This document shows positions 1 to 10,860 of a stretch of 64,000 nt of DNA, piece after piece. Where the stretch lies: contig NC_064048.1 of assembly GCF_932526225.1 (NCBI RefSeq), forward strand, positions 3,177,597 through 3,241,596, in the 5' to 3' direction. The stretch comes from Nematostella vectensis. Lineage: Eukaryota > Cnidaria > Anthozoa > Actiniaria > Edwardsiidae. The position numbers and the translations under genes are program-made. Position 1 is the first letter of the stretch; each line of letters opens with the position of its first letter. The notes under the pieces were generated by a model. The model was not told the DNA's origin. It did no database searches and saw nothing but the letters and a program-made list of their open reading frames with translations.

Positions 1-854
1 GTACTATTAAGCTAAGTTTTAAATTTTAGGACTTACTACACAATTAAGCTAACAGAGCAGATGCATTGTTTCGGGCTACAATTGTTTTGGCTGAACAGCT
101 CAATTTCAATTCCCCATAGGAGACTTATTCTAAGAGCGATTTTTGCAGTTTTTTTAGCCTTTTTTGATAAATTCTTGCTGGCCTTGCAAACTTCGCAATT
201 GATTCATGTTATTTTTTAGGCATAGCTGTCATCACAATGTTTGAAGAACACCGATTACCTTTAGCTTTGTTTATGTCAAGTTATTTTCTTTCAAAGTCTG
301 AGAAAGCGTAATTCTGATCTTACTTCGTCGTGCTTCCCAAACAACACATTATCATTTCATATATGTAGTGTATTAGATATGCATATGCAATAACTAGCTG
401 GTCCTTCACTTTTGTGCAACCTTATGGTTGAACATTGGAGAATTAAAATGATTGTTATGCATACTTGATCCTTTCCTCCCCCATCTCATTTGCTAAAAAA
501 AATTTGCATAAGAAAAAATAATACTTGGTAGCAGAACATGCACAATTGCTTTAGAAAAATAGGACTTTTTGAAATAAGTTAACTAATGTATAAACAAGAC
601 GATTAGGGACAAGCTTCGTTAACTTTAGCATGAACAGCTAAATTATATATCAGTCTCCAATCACTTCACCACAACCCAAGTCTATGAGATGCTGTTTCTT
701 GGACTTAGGAAACTTGATGCACATGCATACTGTGTTTTAGTCACACCACTACATTCCAGAAAATAATATATAGATTTAGGCACTACCTAACGGCGGAGGC
801 AGCCCATTCGTTTTCCATTTATTCAAATGATAAATGTATAGCCTGCATGAATAT

Positions 855-963
855 GTAAGTGTTAATTACCGATAGCCGAGGCAATAAGCGATATACATCT
901 CAAGGTCGCAGGCCGAGGGATGTATACGCTTATTGCCGAAGGCTCGAGGTAATTAACTCTTAC
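855..963. repeat. Imperfect hairpin (foldback element), copy A
   Basis: Two arms of about 46 bp, 855-902 and 917-963, are near-complementary around a short GC-rich loop. The outer ends read GTAAGTGTTAATTACC and its near-complement. It sits about 135 bp upstream of the TATA box of the first defensin-like gene. An open frame of 71 codons runs through it, but this is explained by the hairpin and is not a gene. It is probably a small non-autonomous foldback element. Confidence 0.75.
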
Positions 964-1098
964 TTATTACAGATTGACAAAGGTTTCCATGCAAAAACGT
1001 TTTCCAGAATCTTTGACTGTTTGCTTAATTTGTTTTGTGTCATGTTTCACTTGTCTTCACTGCAGCATGACTAATAGAAACTTTCAGCTTTGCGTGCA

Positions 1099-1181
1099 TA
1101 TATAAGCCCCTACATAAGAAGACTTTGACATTCTGCCTCAACACACAGAACCCCAAGATCCAAACGCAAGATAGAAAATAG
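1099..1181 (+). promoter_or_regulatory. TATA promoter and non-coding exon 1 of defensin-like gene A
   Basis: A TATATAAG box at 1099-1106 is followed, after a plausible start near 1130, by a short untranslated exon ending at 1181 with a strong donor (GTAAGT at 1182). The same arrangement recurs in copy B. Confidence 0.6.
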
Positions 1182-1501
1182 GTAAGTGCACAAATTTGTC
1201 AGCTCTGAGAATAATATTTAATTCATGAGGTTTTATCCAGTAATTTTCTAGTTTTAACGGGATTCACTACCTCCCCTGTGTTCATTACTGCTTTCTCATT
1301 AATTTCGGCGAATAGTATCTGGCCACGAGCTACGGGAAGGTTTTTAAGCTAGCTTCAATCTACTGAGCTTATTTGTTAAGAAAGTACATATCAGTAAAAA
1401 CGTTTTGTGCTGAGTGTTCGAATATTTTTAGTGCATATTAAACATTACAGCACGGCTTATAGGATACATTTACCGCTCGAAACCTTTTCAGAATAAGACA
1501 G

Positions 1502-1590
1502 TGGCGCTATAGCTCAGTGGTACGAGCTTCGCTTGTCAAGCAAAAGGGCCAGGGTTCGAACCCGTTCAGATCAACTTGGCAATTTTTTTT
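1502..1590 (+). ncRNA. tRNA-derived pol III-like unit (SINE head or tRNA pseudogene), copy A
   Basis: An A box (TAGCTCAGTGG) and a B box (GGTTCGAACCC) are spaced as in a tRNA, the D stem pairs, and an anticodon-like loop TTGTCAA is visible. The 3' side cannot pair with the 5' acceptor stem and the T stem has mismatches, so it is not a working tRNA. A run of eight T residues at about 1582 would end pol III transcription. It lies inside intron 1 of the peptide gene. Confidence 0.5.
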
Positions 1591-2470
1591 AGAGGTGTAA
1601 TATACCTGGCTTTCTACATTAAGAACTGTGCATCCCTCGTCTTTATGGATAAGGACGTTTAGCCGGAGGTCGCGTCTTACACGGCACATCATTAACCTGT
1701 ATTGGGGGACGTAAAAGGACCTCTGGGGACGCTGGCCCGTGGTACCATCTTTAGTGACAATGCTTACACACTAACTCACTAATGATTGTAAACTGCGAGG
1801 AGCAGTCCGTATCTACACATTGATGAGTAAAGTCAGTCACATGTGAAGCGCATTTAATCATTTCGTATGTTAAGGGAATATGGTACTATCTTTTGAGTCC
1901 GTTGCTAGGGAAATTAGTTTGTTTTATAAAAGTTTCTGTTTTTTGTCAAATCTCTTGGAACTTTCAACATAAGTGTTTAAGACATTAATTACACAAATGA
2001 TGACGTCATCTGACCCCTCCCATGGTCACGTGACCCAGCACATAAAAAAAGTGTCGGAGAAGCTTCTTTATGAATCTACCATAATTTTTTTGCATAAAAT
2101 ATTTTAACATCACTATTTTCTTAAACTTCACGCATCGGATTTGCGAAATTTTGATACCGCGAGAAATGGCGAATGTCTATGTTCGAAAACCACATATTTG
2201 GTAACTTTTATTTTTTCAAAAATCAAAAATCCCATGCGCTAAGTTGTTAGGAATGGTAATATCAATGGTTCGAGCGAGAAAAATTTCACAATTGTTGTAA
2301 AATGTTCAAAATTAACGTGTTTTTCTCTCGCGGAAATGTTCGCCATCTTGTTTTATTCTCGAAAAACATATAAAAATTGCCTTTTCTTCTACAAAATGTC
2401 AAAAGTTTATTTTAATCTCTTGGAAAAAAAGAATAAAGAAAATTAGAACTGGAGTTTCGAAGAAAATAAA

Positions 2471-2540
2471 AATAAAGGACTCGACTGGGGATTGAACCCG
2501 GAGCGCTTGTTTAATAATAATAATAATAATAATAATAATG
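2471..2540 (-). repeat. Truncated SINE-like tail with B box and AAT microsatellite, copy A
   Basis: On the minus strand the sequence reads as the 3' half of a tRNA-like head (B box GGGTTCAATCC) next to (ATT)n of roughly nine units. In copy B the same sequence is followed by a much longer AAT array. Confidence 0.45.
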
Positions 2541-2889
2541 CCATGTCCGGCGCTAATACATTCACATTACGAGTCAAATGTGCTAAAAATTGGGCCACGG
2601 AACCAAGTTGGAAGACGCGCGGCAATTTTAGTCTATTTAACCGAATGTAGCGCTTTTCCCTTTCGTAGCAACAGAGTTTCGTAGCAACGAGATAGTACCA
2701 TAGGCCCTTTAAAAGCACTATACAAATGCCAAACATAACATTATGTTACATTACAAGTAAAAACTATTGCTCTTGTATCATAAACATTTTCTCCATTAAA
2801 ACATCACATTTTTTCCACCAATCGATTTCTTACGGACAAATACCCATGTAATTGAATTTTCATAAATGGTTGTTTCTTCAGTGGCAAAG

Positions 2890-4000
2890 ATGTTCGTGAA
2901 AGCTATGGTTGTTTTGGCCCTGGTGGTCTGCATGGTGCAAGCCAAGCCAAGCTATTTGGAACTGAGGCGTCGCGTGGAGGCCTTGGAAGAGGCAGGTAAT
3001 AAATATTTTGCACGTCAATATCAAGTATAATAATGATGGTAATAATTATAATGATGATAATGCTGATGGTGATGATGCTGATTTCGACGACGGCGACGAC
3101 CACGACGACGATATGGCATCGAGGGTAGCAGTTGGTATTGTTTTGTTTGATACTTTTTTATTTCTAGTCCGTCCCAAAAGGTTTACAAAATGCAGTCGTG
3201 ATGTAGTAGGAGAGTGCAAGTCCCCTCTCAACTGCGATTCGCGAAAAGGTTTTCATACCGTGGATGCTTATTGTGATACCTTTGAGGATGTCTGTTGTAG
3301 TAGGTACTGCGTGACCCAATCCCTCTTCTTATACCTTCTCGGGGGGGGGGGGGGGGGAGGGGGGTGGCACTCAGCTATAAACATGGCAGAAATAGGGAGG
3401 GCGGGGGGGATAATATTTTAGGGTTCGATTTTTTGTCGTCTGTAATGTTTTGGGATTAATACTTTGGCGGCATTATCGGGTTCAACACTTTAATTCGTGT
3501 AAGACAAAAGACTTTTCCAAATTCCAACGTGGAATTCAGTCTCCTTTGCAGCCGTTGCCGCGTTTGTCAGTCGCGAAAGCGCTCAAAGGCTTCAGCTAGA
3601 ATTTGTTATAAAGGGTGTAATGGCTAAAGAAGTTTAAATGTTTATTGAATCAAAAGCCGACATTAGCAACATGGGCTTGTAACAACATCTACTGCATTTG
3701 GAACTGCACATGAAAAGACGGTGTTTGTCCTAGGCCTTAATTACATCACGTACAGTGGTTCCAAGTCAGCGACATCTCTCAAGTCCTGAGACAAATGCCC
3801 CTTCAAAAGGTCTCTTTTGACTCTCGTGTAAGCTTGGAATTTTTTTAGTACTTTCGCGTGTAATTTTAAGACGGCGCAAAGGTAAAAAGTAAAAAATGTC
3901 AACAAACAAGGGAAAACATAAGCTATAAGATATCAATCACTATAACTAATTTGCGTTATTATATTGCTGAATTGGACTGTTTATTTCCACAGCCTGGTGA
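2890..4000 (+). CDS. Secreted six-cysteine beta-defensin-like peptide precursor, copy A
   Basis: Coding exons are 2890-2995, 3168-3299 and 3993-4000 (246 nt, 81 residues). All introns are GT-AG, although the second uses a weaker donor, GTAGGT, than copy B. Residues 1-18 form a hydrophobic signal peptide ending in VQA. A charged propeptide of about 20 residues ends in a dibasic KR site. The mature peptide of about 41 residues has cysteines spaced C-x7-C-x5-C-x12-C-x6-CC, which falls in the beta-defensin range. Precursors of this shape (signal, propeptide, KR, disulfide-rich peptide) are usual for sea anemone venom and defence peptides. The exact family is not recognised. The AATAAA at 4056-4061 supports the last exon. 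The TATA promoter lies at 1099. Antimicrobial or venom function is inference. Confidence 0.72.
3030..3115 (+). repeat. GAT/GAC-rich simple repeat in intron 2, copy A
   Basis: Degenerate GAT and GAC trinucleotides lie between exons 2 and 3. They make an artificial Asp-rich open frame on the plus strand. Copy B (9040-9125) has a longer, purer version. Confidence 0.7.
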
Positions 4001-4355
4001 AGTCGGCCATCAATTTAAAGAAAAACAGCTCAAGTCGTTGTTTTTAACGATAAATAATAAACGAGATGTTTTGTAAACAGCCTTCAAGTTGTTTTCTATT
4101 TTGTACAACTAAACTCTTGGCAATTAACGTGCAAGTAGGTAGTTATGGTAGGTTGGGTAGCGGAAAATCGAATTGTTTTTTATTATCCTGTTAAGCCTGA
4201 ACAGTGTTTTGTTATCCTGATCAGAAGAATAACTTTTACAAGTTCCAGCAAGAGGTATAAAGGGTTTAGATTTTGGACAAATCTGCTGGTGCATCGGGAT
4301 CAGTAGAGCAGCCTGTTTTGGTTGTCACGCCCGATTGGTCTTGTCTCCTTTTTTT

Positions 4356-5134
4356 ACGTTCACATACATACCAAGGTACACACAAAACGGTTGGAACACA
4401 GAACTGAATGCTATTTTTACATGCCGTTTAAATTGTGCTGGCGTACGCATGTCATGATGCATAAATGATAGGAAGCCTACTCAGCCATAGCAATAAAACA
4501 AAAGGCACGCGGGATGTCGTACGCTCCCTTTTGTCCAAGTCAAGCACACGGCATGCATGAGACTCAGCGACGGCCGAATTTGTGGCGAGGCGTCTCTTTC
4601 GAAATTGAAAACATATTCTATGCATTACTGCATTACTTCAAATAGAACCAGTCTCTGCTACGTATAGTCAAGCGCTTCAACAAACATCTGTTGCTTCAAA
4701 CGCGGTCAAGAGATTCTTTAAAAATGCACAAACTCAGTCCAGCAGCTCTTCAAAAAAGCACAAATTGCCTCAAACGCAATCGGGATCTTCTTCAAAACAG
4801 AAGAATGTTGAACCGAGCAGTCTGGTCAAATTATATAGAAGAAAGAATACCCAAAGAAATCAGTGCCCCTCCTTTTGAAACCCATACACTTTCGACGCAC
4901 CCCTCCTCTAAGCCTCGAAATTTCTCGAGCCCCCACCACCACCACCACGTCTTAATAAAAAATAAACATCAGTTCAAACACACAAAGCATGCTTCATTGC
5001 TGTGAATGATTCTTTAAGGCGAGCGGGCGTTTTTTTTGGGTTACTTTAGTTGAACTCAACTTTATTTCTACACAACGGCGCAATACAATGAGCATGAGAA
5101 AGATTGACTGGTTGCTGTAGTTTATTGCTTTCTT
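4356..5134. other. Intergenic spacer between peptide gene copies
   Basis: No supported gene. Similarity to copy B ends near 4355 (10395 in copy B), so this stretch is not part of the duplicated unit. The open frame at 4691-5005 shows no recognisable domain. Confidence 0.5.
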
Positions 5135-6090
5135 ACTCAATAGGAGACATGTTAATCGCACATGATGAGAAAAAAAAACAATAGTAAAAGAAAGTGAAAA
5201 GGATCTGTTTATACGATAGAGTTGTTTCCGTTGAATTTAGAACAAAGACTTTAGAGCCTATCTAGTTCAAAAGCTTAATGTGCATGCCACTCTGAAATTG
5301 CCCAATTTGGGCGAAATTGCTACTTTTTCATGTTTTATGGCAACTTCGTCAATCATATCTCAAAAACGAATCATCTACCAAAAATACTAAAGCTTATTTT
5401 GTTTTATATTACTCAAGGAACCTCTTTGCAAAATATCAATTAAATATAAGCTAACACAACCTTACAATTTGAATTTTGCCGGGTTTTTTTTTTTTTTTTT
5501 TTTGCACCTGGCACACAAACATAAAGGCGGTAGCTATGTGTGGAGTTAGTTGGCGAAATTCTAGGCGATTTACATTTTTAGCATCGAAATGGAGTAAAGA
5601 ATTTGTCTGGCTCTATACAAAAAGGATTAGCTTTTTGAGGAATGCAGTATACTTCTCAACAATTCACTGCAATAGAAAAAGAGCTCACAGTCACAGATGA
5701 GCGAACTTTTCATGCATTTTTCAACAAGTCGGAAAAAAATTGAATAAGCATTAAAAGGTCAATAAATTATACTATTAGGGTTCTGCAGGAAATCACGAAG
5801 AAACATATTGTGAACGTTTAAAATAAAATAAGAACTGCAAAATATACCTCCTAGCCTGGTTGGAAAGATTTCAGAAAAGTTATATAAAAAACAATGATCT
5901 TACCCGAGAATTCAGTACTTGACTTCCCTACTTATGGGTAAACGCAATTACAACTAAAACCCAGGCACATTCAATAGAGTACCCCAGAGAATATTCTTTG
6001 TGGTTTGTCAAGTGATGCATAGTAATTAAGTCTTGCAGTGGAAAGCTGCTTGATTAATACCCTCAAGGCAAATAAGGAAGTCAGTGAACA
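5135..6090 (+). repeat. Dispersed repeat of about 0.8-0.95 kb, inverted relative to two other copies
   Basis: Blocks of this stretch match, in reverse orientation, 34655-35412 and 46700-47512. Shared blocks include AATAGGAGACATGTTAAT at the left end, GGCGGTAGCTATGTGTG in the middle and CAATAGAGTACCCCAGAGAA near the right. No transposase frame is visible. It is likely an old non-autonomous mobile element. Confidence 0.65.
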
Positions 6091-7044
6091 TTTCTATTTT
6101 TAAAAAGTAAAAAAAAACGCTATCAGCGGGTAAACATTTCTATTTTTTTAAACTTCTAATGTGTACTTGAGTTTTTTTAAGTTTCAAGTGGTACTATTAA
6201 GCTAAGTTTTAAATTTTAGGACTTACTACACAATTAAGCTAACAGAGCAGATGCATTGTGGCGGGCTACAATTGTTTTGGCTGAACAGCTCAATTTCAAT
6301 TCCCCATAGGAGACTTATTCTAAGAGCGATTTTTGCAGTTTTTTTAGCCTTTTTTGATAAATCCTTGCTGGCCTTGCAAACTTCGCAATTGATTCATGTT
6401 ATTTTTTAGGCATAGCTGTCATCACAATGTTTGAAGAACACCGATTACCTTTAGCTTTGTTTATGTCAAGTTATTTTCTTTCAAAGTCTGAGAAAGCGTA
6501 ATTCTGATCTTACTTCGTCGTGCTTCCCAAGCAACACATTATCATTTCATATATGTAGTGTATTAGATATACATATGCAATAACTAGCTGGTCCTTCACT
6601 TTTGTGCAACCTTATGGTTGAACATTGGAGAATTAAAATGATTGTTATGCATACTTGATCCTTTCCTCCCCCATCTCATTTGCTAAAAAAAATTTGCATA
6701 AGAAAAAATAATACTTGGTAGCAGTACATGCACAATTGCTTTAGAAGAATAGGACTTTTTGAAATAAGTTAACTAATGTATAAACAAGACGATTAGGGAC
6801 AAGCTTCGTTAACTTTAGCATGAACAGCTAAATTATATATCAGTCTCCAATCACTTCACCACAACCCAAGTCTATGAGATGCCGTTTCTTGGACTTAGGA
6901 AACTTGATGCACGTGCATACTGTGTTTTAGTCACACCACTACATTCCAGAAAATAATATATAGATTTAGGCACTACCTAACGGCGGAGGCAGCCCATTCG
7001 TTTTCCATTTATTCAAATGATACATGTATAGCCTGCATGAATAA

Positions 7045-7153
7045 GTAAGTGTTAATTACCGATAGCCGAGGCAATAAGCGATATACATCTCAAGGTCGCA
7101 GGCCGAGGGATGTATACGCTTATTGCCGAAGGCTCGAGGTAATTAACTCTTAC
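7045..7153. repeat. Imperfect hairpin (foldback element), copy B
   Basis: Duplicate of the hairpin at 855-963, again just upstream of a TATA box. Confidence 0.75.
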
Positions 7154-7288
7154 TTATTACAGATTGACAAAGGTTTCCACGCAAAAACGTTTTCCAGAAT
7201 CTTTGACTGTTTGCTTAATTTGTTTTGTGTCATGTTTCACTTGTCTTCACTGCAGCATGACTAATAGAAACTTTCAGCTTTGCGTGCA

Positions 7289-7371
7289 TATAAAAGCCCC
7301 TACATAAGAAGACTTTGACATTCTTCCTCAACACACAGAACCCCGAGATCCAAACGCAAGATAGAAAATAG
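7289..7371 (+). promoter_or_regulatory. TATA promoter and non-coding exon 1 of defensin-like gene B
   Basis: TATAAAAG at 7289-7296 is closer to the TATA consensus than copy A. Exon 1 ends at 7371 with donor GTAAGT. Confidence 0.6.
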
Positions 7372-7690
7372 GTAAGTGCACACATTTGTCAGCTCTGAGA
7401 ATAATATTTAATTCATGAGGTTTTATCCAGTAATTTTCTAGTTTTAACGGGATTCACTACCTCCCCTGTGTTCATTACAGCTTTCTCATTAATTTCGGCG
7501 AATAGTATCTGGCCACGAGCTACGGGAAGGTTTTTAAGCTAGCTTCAATCTACTGAGCTTGTTTGTTAAGAAAGTACATATCAGTAAAAACGTTTTGTGC
7601 TGAGTGTTCGAATATTTTAGTGCAATTTAAACATTACAGCACAGCTTATAGGATACATTTACCGCTCGAAACCTTTTCAGAATAAGACAG

Positions 7691-7778
7691 TGGCGCTATA
7701 GCTCAGTGGTACGAGCTTCGCTTGTCAAGCAAAAGGGCCAGGGTTCGAACCCGTTCAGATCAACTTGGGAATTTTTTT
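7691..7778 (+). ncRNA. tRNA-derived pol III-like unit, copy B
   Basis: The A and B boxes are preserved exactly as in copy A, and the T run downstream is retained. The acceptor stem is still unpaired. Confidence 0.5.
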
Positions 7779-8703
7779 AGAGGTGTAATAAACCTGGCTT
7801 TCTACATTAAGAACTGTGCATCCCTCGTCTTTATGGATAAGGACGTTTAGCCGGAGGTCGCGTCTTACACGGCACATCATTAACCTGTATTGGGGGACGT
7901 AAAAGGACCTCCGGGAACGCTGGCCCGTGGTACCATCTTTAGTGACAATGCTTACACACTAACTCACTCATGATTGTAAACTGCGAGGAGCAGTCCGTAT
8001 CTACACATTGATGAGTAAAGTCAGTCACATGTGAAGCGCATTTGATCATTTCGTATGTTAAGGGAATATGGTACTATCTTTTGAGTCCGTTGCTAGGGAA
8101 ATTAGTTTGTTTTATTAAAGTTTCTGTTTTTTGTCAAATCTCTTGGAACTTTCAACATAAGTGTTTAAGACATTAATTACACAAATGATGACGTCATCTG
8201 ACCCCTCCCATGGTCACGTGACCCAGCACAAAAAAAAGTGTCGGAGAAGCTTCTTTATGAATCTACCATAATTTTTTTGCATAAAATATTTTAACATCAC
8301 TATTTTCTTAAACTTCACGCATCGGATTTGCGAAATTTTGATACCGCGAGAAATGGCGAATGTCTATGTTCGAAAACCACATATTTGGTAACTTTTATTT
8401 TTTCAAAAATCAAAAATCCCATGCGCTAAGTTGTTAGGAATGGTAATATCAATGGTTTGAGTGAGAAAAATTTCACAATTGTTGTAAAATGTTCAAAACT
8501 AACGTGTTTTTCTCTCGCGGAAATGTTCGCCATCTTGTTTTATTCTCGAAAAACATATAAAGATTGCTTTTTCTTCTACAAAATGTCAAAAGTTTATTTT
8601 AATCTCTTGGAAAAAAAGAATAAAGAAAATTAGAACTGGAGTTTCGAAGAAAATAAAAATAAAAAAAGGACTCGACTGGGGATTGAACCCGGAGCGCTTG
8701 TTT

Positions 8704-8826
<123 letters not shown>

Positions 8827-8893
8827 CGATTTCTTACGGACAAATACCCATGTAATTGAATTTTCATAAATGGTTGTCTCTTCAGTGGCAAAG

Positions 8894-10021
8894 ATGTTCG
8901 TGAAAGCTATGGTTGTTTTGGCCCTGGTGGTCTGCATGGTGCAAGCCAAGCCAAGCTATTTGGAACTGAGGCGTCGCGTGGAGGCCTTGGAAGAGGCAGG
9001 TAATAAATATTTTGCACGTCACTATCAGGTATAATGATGATGGTAATAATTATAATGATGATAATGCTGATGGTGATGATGATGATGATGATGACGACGA
9101 CGCCGACGACGACGACGACGATATGGCATTGAGTGTAGCATTTGGTATTGTTTTGTTTGATACTTTTTTATTTCTAGTCCGTCCCAAAAGGTTTACAAAA
9201 TGCAGTGATGTATTAGGAGAGTGCAAGTCCCCTCCCTACTGCGATTTGGGAAATGGTTTTCATACCGTGGATGCTTATTGTGATACCTTTGGGGATGTCT
9301 GTTGTAGTAAGTACTGCGTGACCCAATCCCTCTTCTTATACCTTCTCGGGGGGGAGGGGGGGGGGGTTGGCACTCAGCTATAAACATGGCAGAAATGGGG
9401 AGGGCGGAGGGGATAATATTTTAGTGTTCGATTTTTTGTCGTCTGTAATGTTTTGGGATTAATACTTTGGCGTCATTATTGGGTTCAACACTTTAATTCG
9501 TGTAAGACAAAAGACTTTTCCAAATTCCAACGTGGAATTCAGTCTCCTTTGCAGCCGTTGCCGCGTTTGTCAGTCGCGAAAGCGCTCAAACTGGACGGCT
9601 GTAATGGAGACTAGCTAGAAATAAGGCTTCAGCTAGAATTTGTTATAAAGGGTGTATTGGCTAAAGAAGTTTAAATGTTTATTGAATCAAAAGCCGACAT
9701 TAGCAGCATGGGCTTGTCAATGTCAATTGCTGAAAAAGGGAGTTATAATACATCACGGGATAGTTATTAGTCAATGACATGTTTTCTCAAGTCCTGAGGC
9801 AAATGTCCCTTCCAAGGCTTAGTTTTGACTCTCATGTAAACTTGGATTTTATAGGGTACTTTCGCTTGTAATTTCAAGACAGCGCAAAAGTAAGAACTGT
9901 CAAAAAGGTAAGAACTGTCAACAAACAAAGGAAAATATAACCATTTTTAGATATCAATCACTCTAATTTACGTAATTATTTTACTGAAATTGGACTGTTT
10001 ATTTCTACAGCCCACAGGTGA
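8894..10021 (+). CDS. Secreted six-cysteine beta-defensin-like peptide precursor, copy B
   Basis: Exons are 8894-8999, 9178-9306 and 10011-10021 (246 nt, 81 residues), the same total length as copy A despite a codon deletion, because the last exon has one extra codon. The signal and propeptide exon is identical to copy A at the nucleotide level. The mature region reads C-x6-C-x5-C-x12-C-x6-CC after the KR site. Seven substitutions separate the mature exons and all change an amino acid. The donor after exon 3 is a good GTAAGT. Two AATAAA motifs (10042 and 10075) follow the stop. The exact family is not recognised; a defence or venom role is inferred from architecture. Confidence 0.75.
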
Positions 10022-10395
10022 AGTCGGCCAGCACTTTGAAGAATAAAGCTCAAGTTTGTTTTAAAACGATGAATAATAAACGAGATGTTTTGTAACAAGC
10101 CTGTATTTTTATTTTATTTTGTACAACTAACCTATGGACACTAGAGGTAATTAAAGTGCAAGTAGATAGCCATGGTAGGTGGAGTAGCGGGAAATCGAAC
10201 ATTTAACTTGTTTTTTTATTATCCTGATCAGTCTGATCAGTTTTTATCCTGATCAGAAGAATAACTTTTTCAAATTCCATCAATAGATCTAAAGGGTTTA
10301 GATTTTGAACAAATCTCCTGGTGCATCGGGATTAGTAGAGCAGCCTGTTTCGATTGTTATGCCATGGTCATTGGTCTTGTCTCTTTTTTTTACGT

Positions 10396-10599
10396 CAGGG
10401 ATTTAGCAGGGGGTTGGGGCACTGGGGGCACGTGCCTCACCCCCCCCCCCCCCCCCAACAACTTCTCTTACAAATTGCAGTACTGTGCCAAACAGGAGAT
10501 ACATCCATCACTGAAGAAGTTGCATAGACCCTCCGGTGTGTTTGAGTTACATTTCCAAAAATCAACTTTTTAACAGGTTTCAAGGCAAGGCTGGCATCA
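10396..10599. other. Short intergenic stretch with poly-C tract
   Basis: A C-homopolymer near 10440-10456 and no supported gene. The adjacent minus-strand frame continues the LRR-like sequence after a frameshift. Confidence 0.4.
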
Positions 10600-10848
10600 T
10601 CAATGGCAGTGTGATAGTTGAACTGACTCGCACTGGACACAGTTGGTAAATAAACTCATAAAACCAGCTTCAGTGACGTCATTATTTGATAGTTTTATTT
10701 TCTTCAGGTGATCAGACCTACAATTCGAGTCCAGGATTGGCGTGAAAAACCCTGGGAATTCTTCTGAAGGGACCACTTTCCGTCTTGCGATTTTAAACTG
10801 TCTTAGATGCTTGTAGTTATCTGCCAAAACTTCAAAAGGCAGCTCCAT
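10550..10848 (-). pseudogene. Leucine-rich-repeat gene fragment, frameshifted
   Basis: The minus-strand frame from 10848 reads HLKKIKLSNNDVTEAGFMSL and then a cysteine-rich LSHC segment, the pattern of cysteine-containing (AMN1/FBXL-like) leucine-rich repeats. The frame stops at 10600, but shifting one base near 10606 gives IDDASLALKPVKKL, which is the expected continuation of such a repeat. The ATG at the start is probably internal. No flanking exons were recognised. I read it as a broken fragment; an exon with an unrecognised boundary is the alternative. Confidence 0.4.
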
Positions 10849-10860
10849 ATCTATGAAATG

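Noticed and set aside
859-1074. 71-codon frame present in both duplicates
   Set aside because: Runs through the hairpin and promoter; identical only because the region is duplicated; no domain.
1502-1574. Functional tRNA-Asp
   Set aside because: The acceptor stem does not pair and the T stem is mismatched, though A and B boxes are present.
3008-3421. 137-residue Asp-rich frame as a separate protein
   Set aside because: Joins an intronic GAT/GAC repeat to exon 3 and a poly-G tract; the spliced model explains the conserved cysteines.
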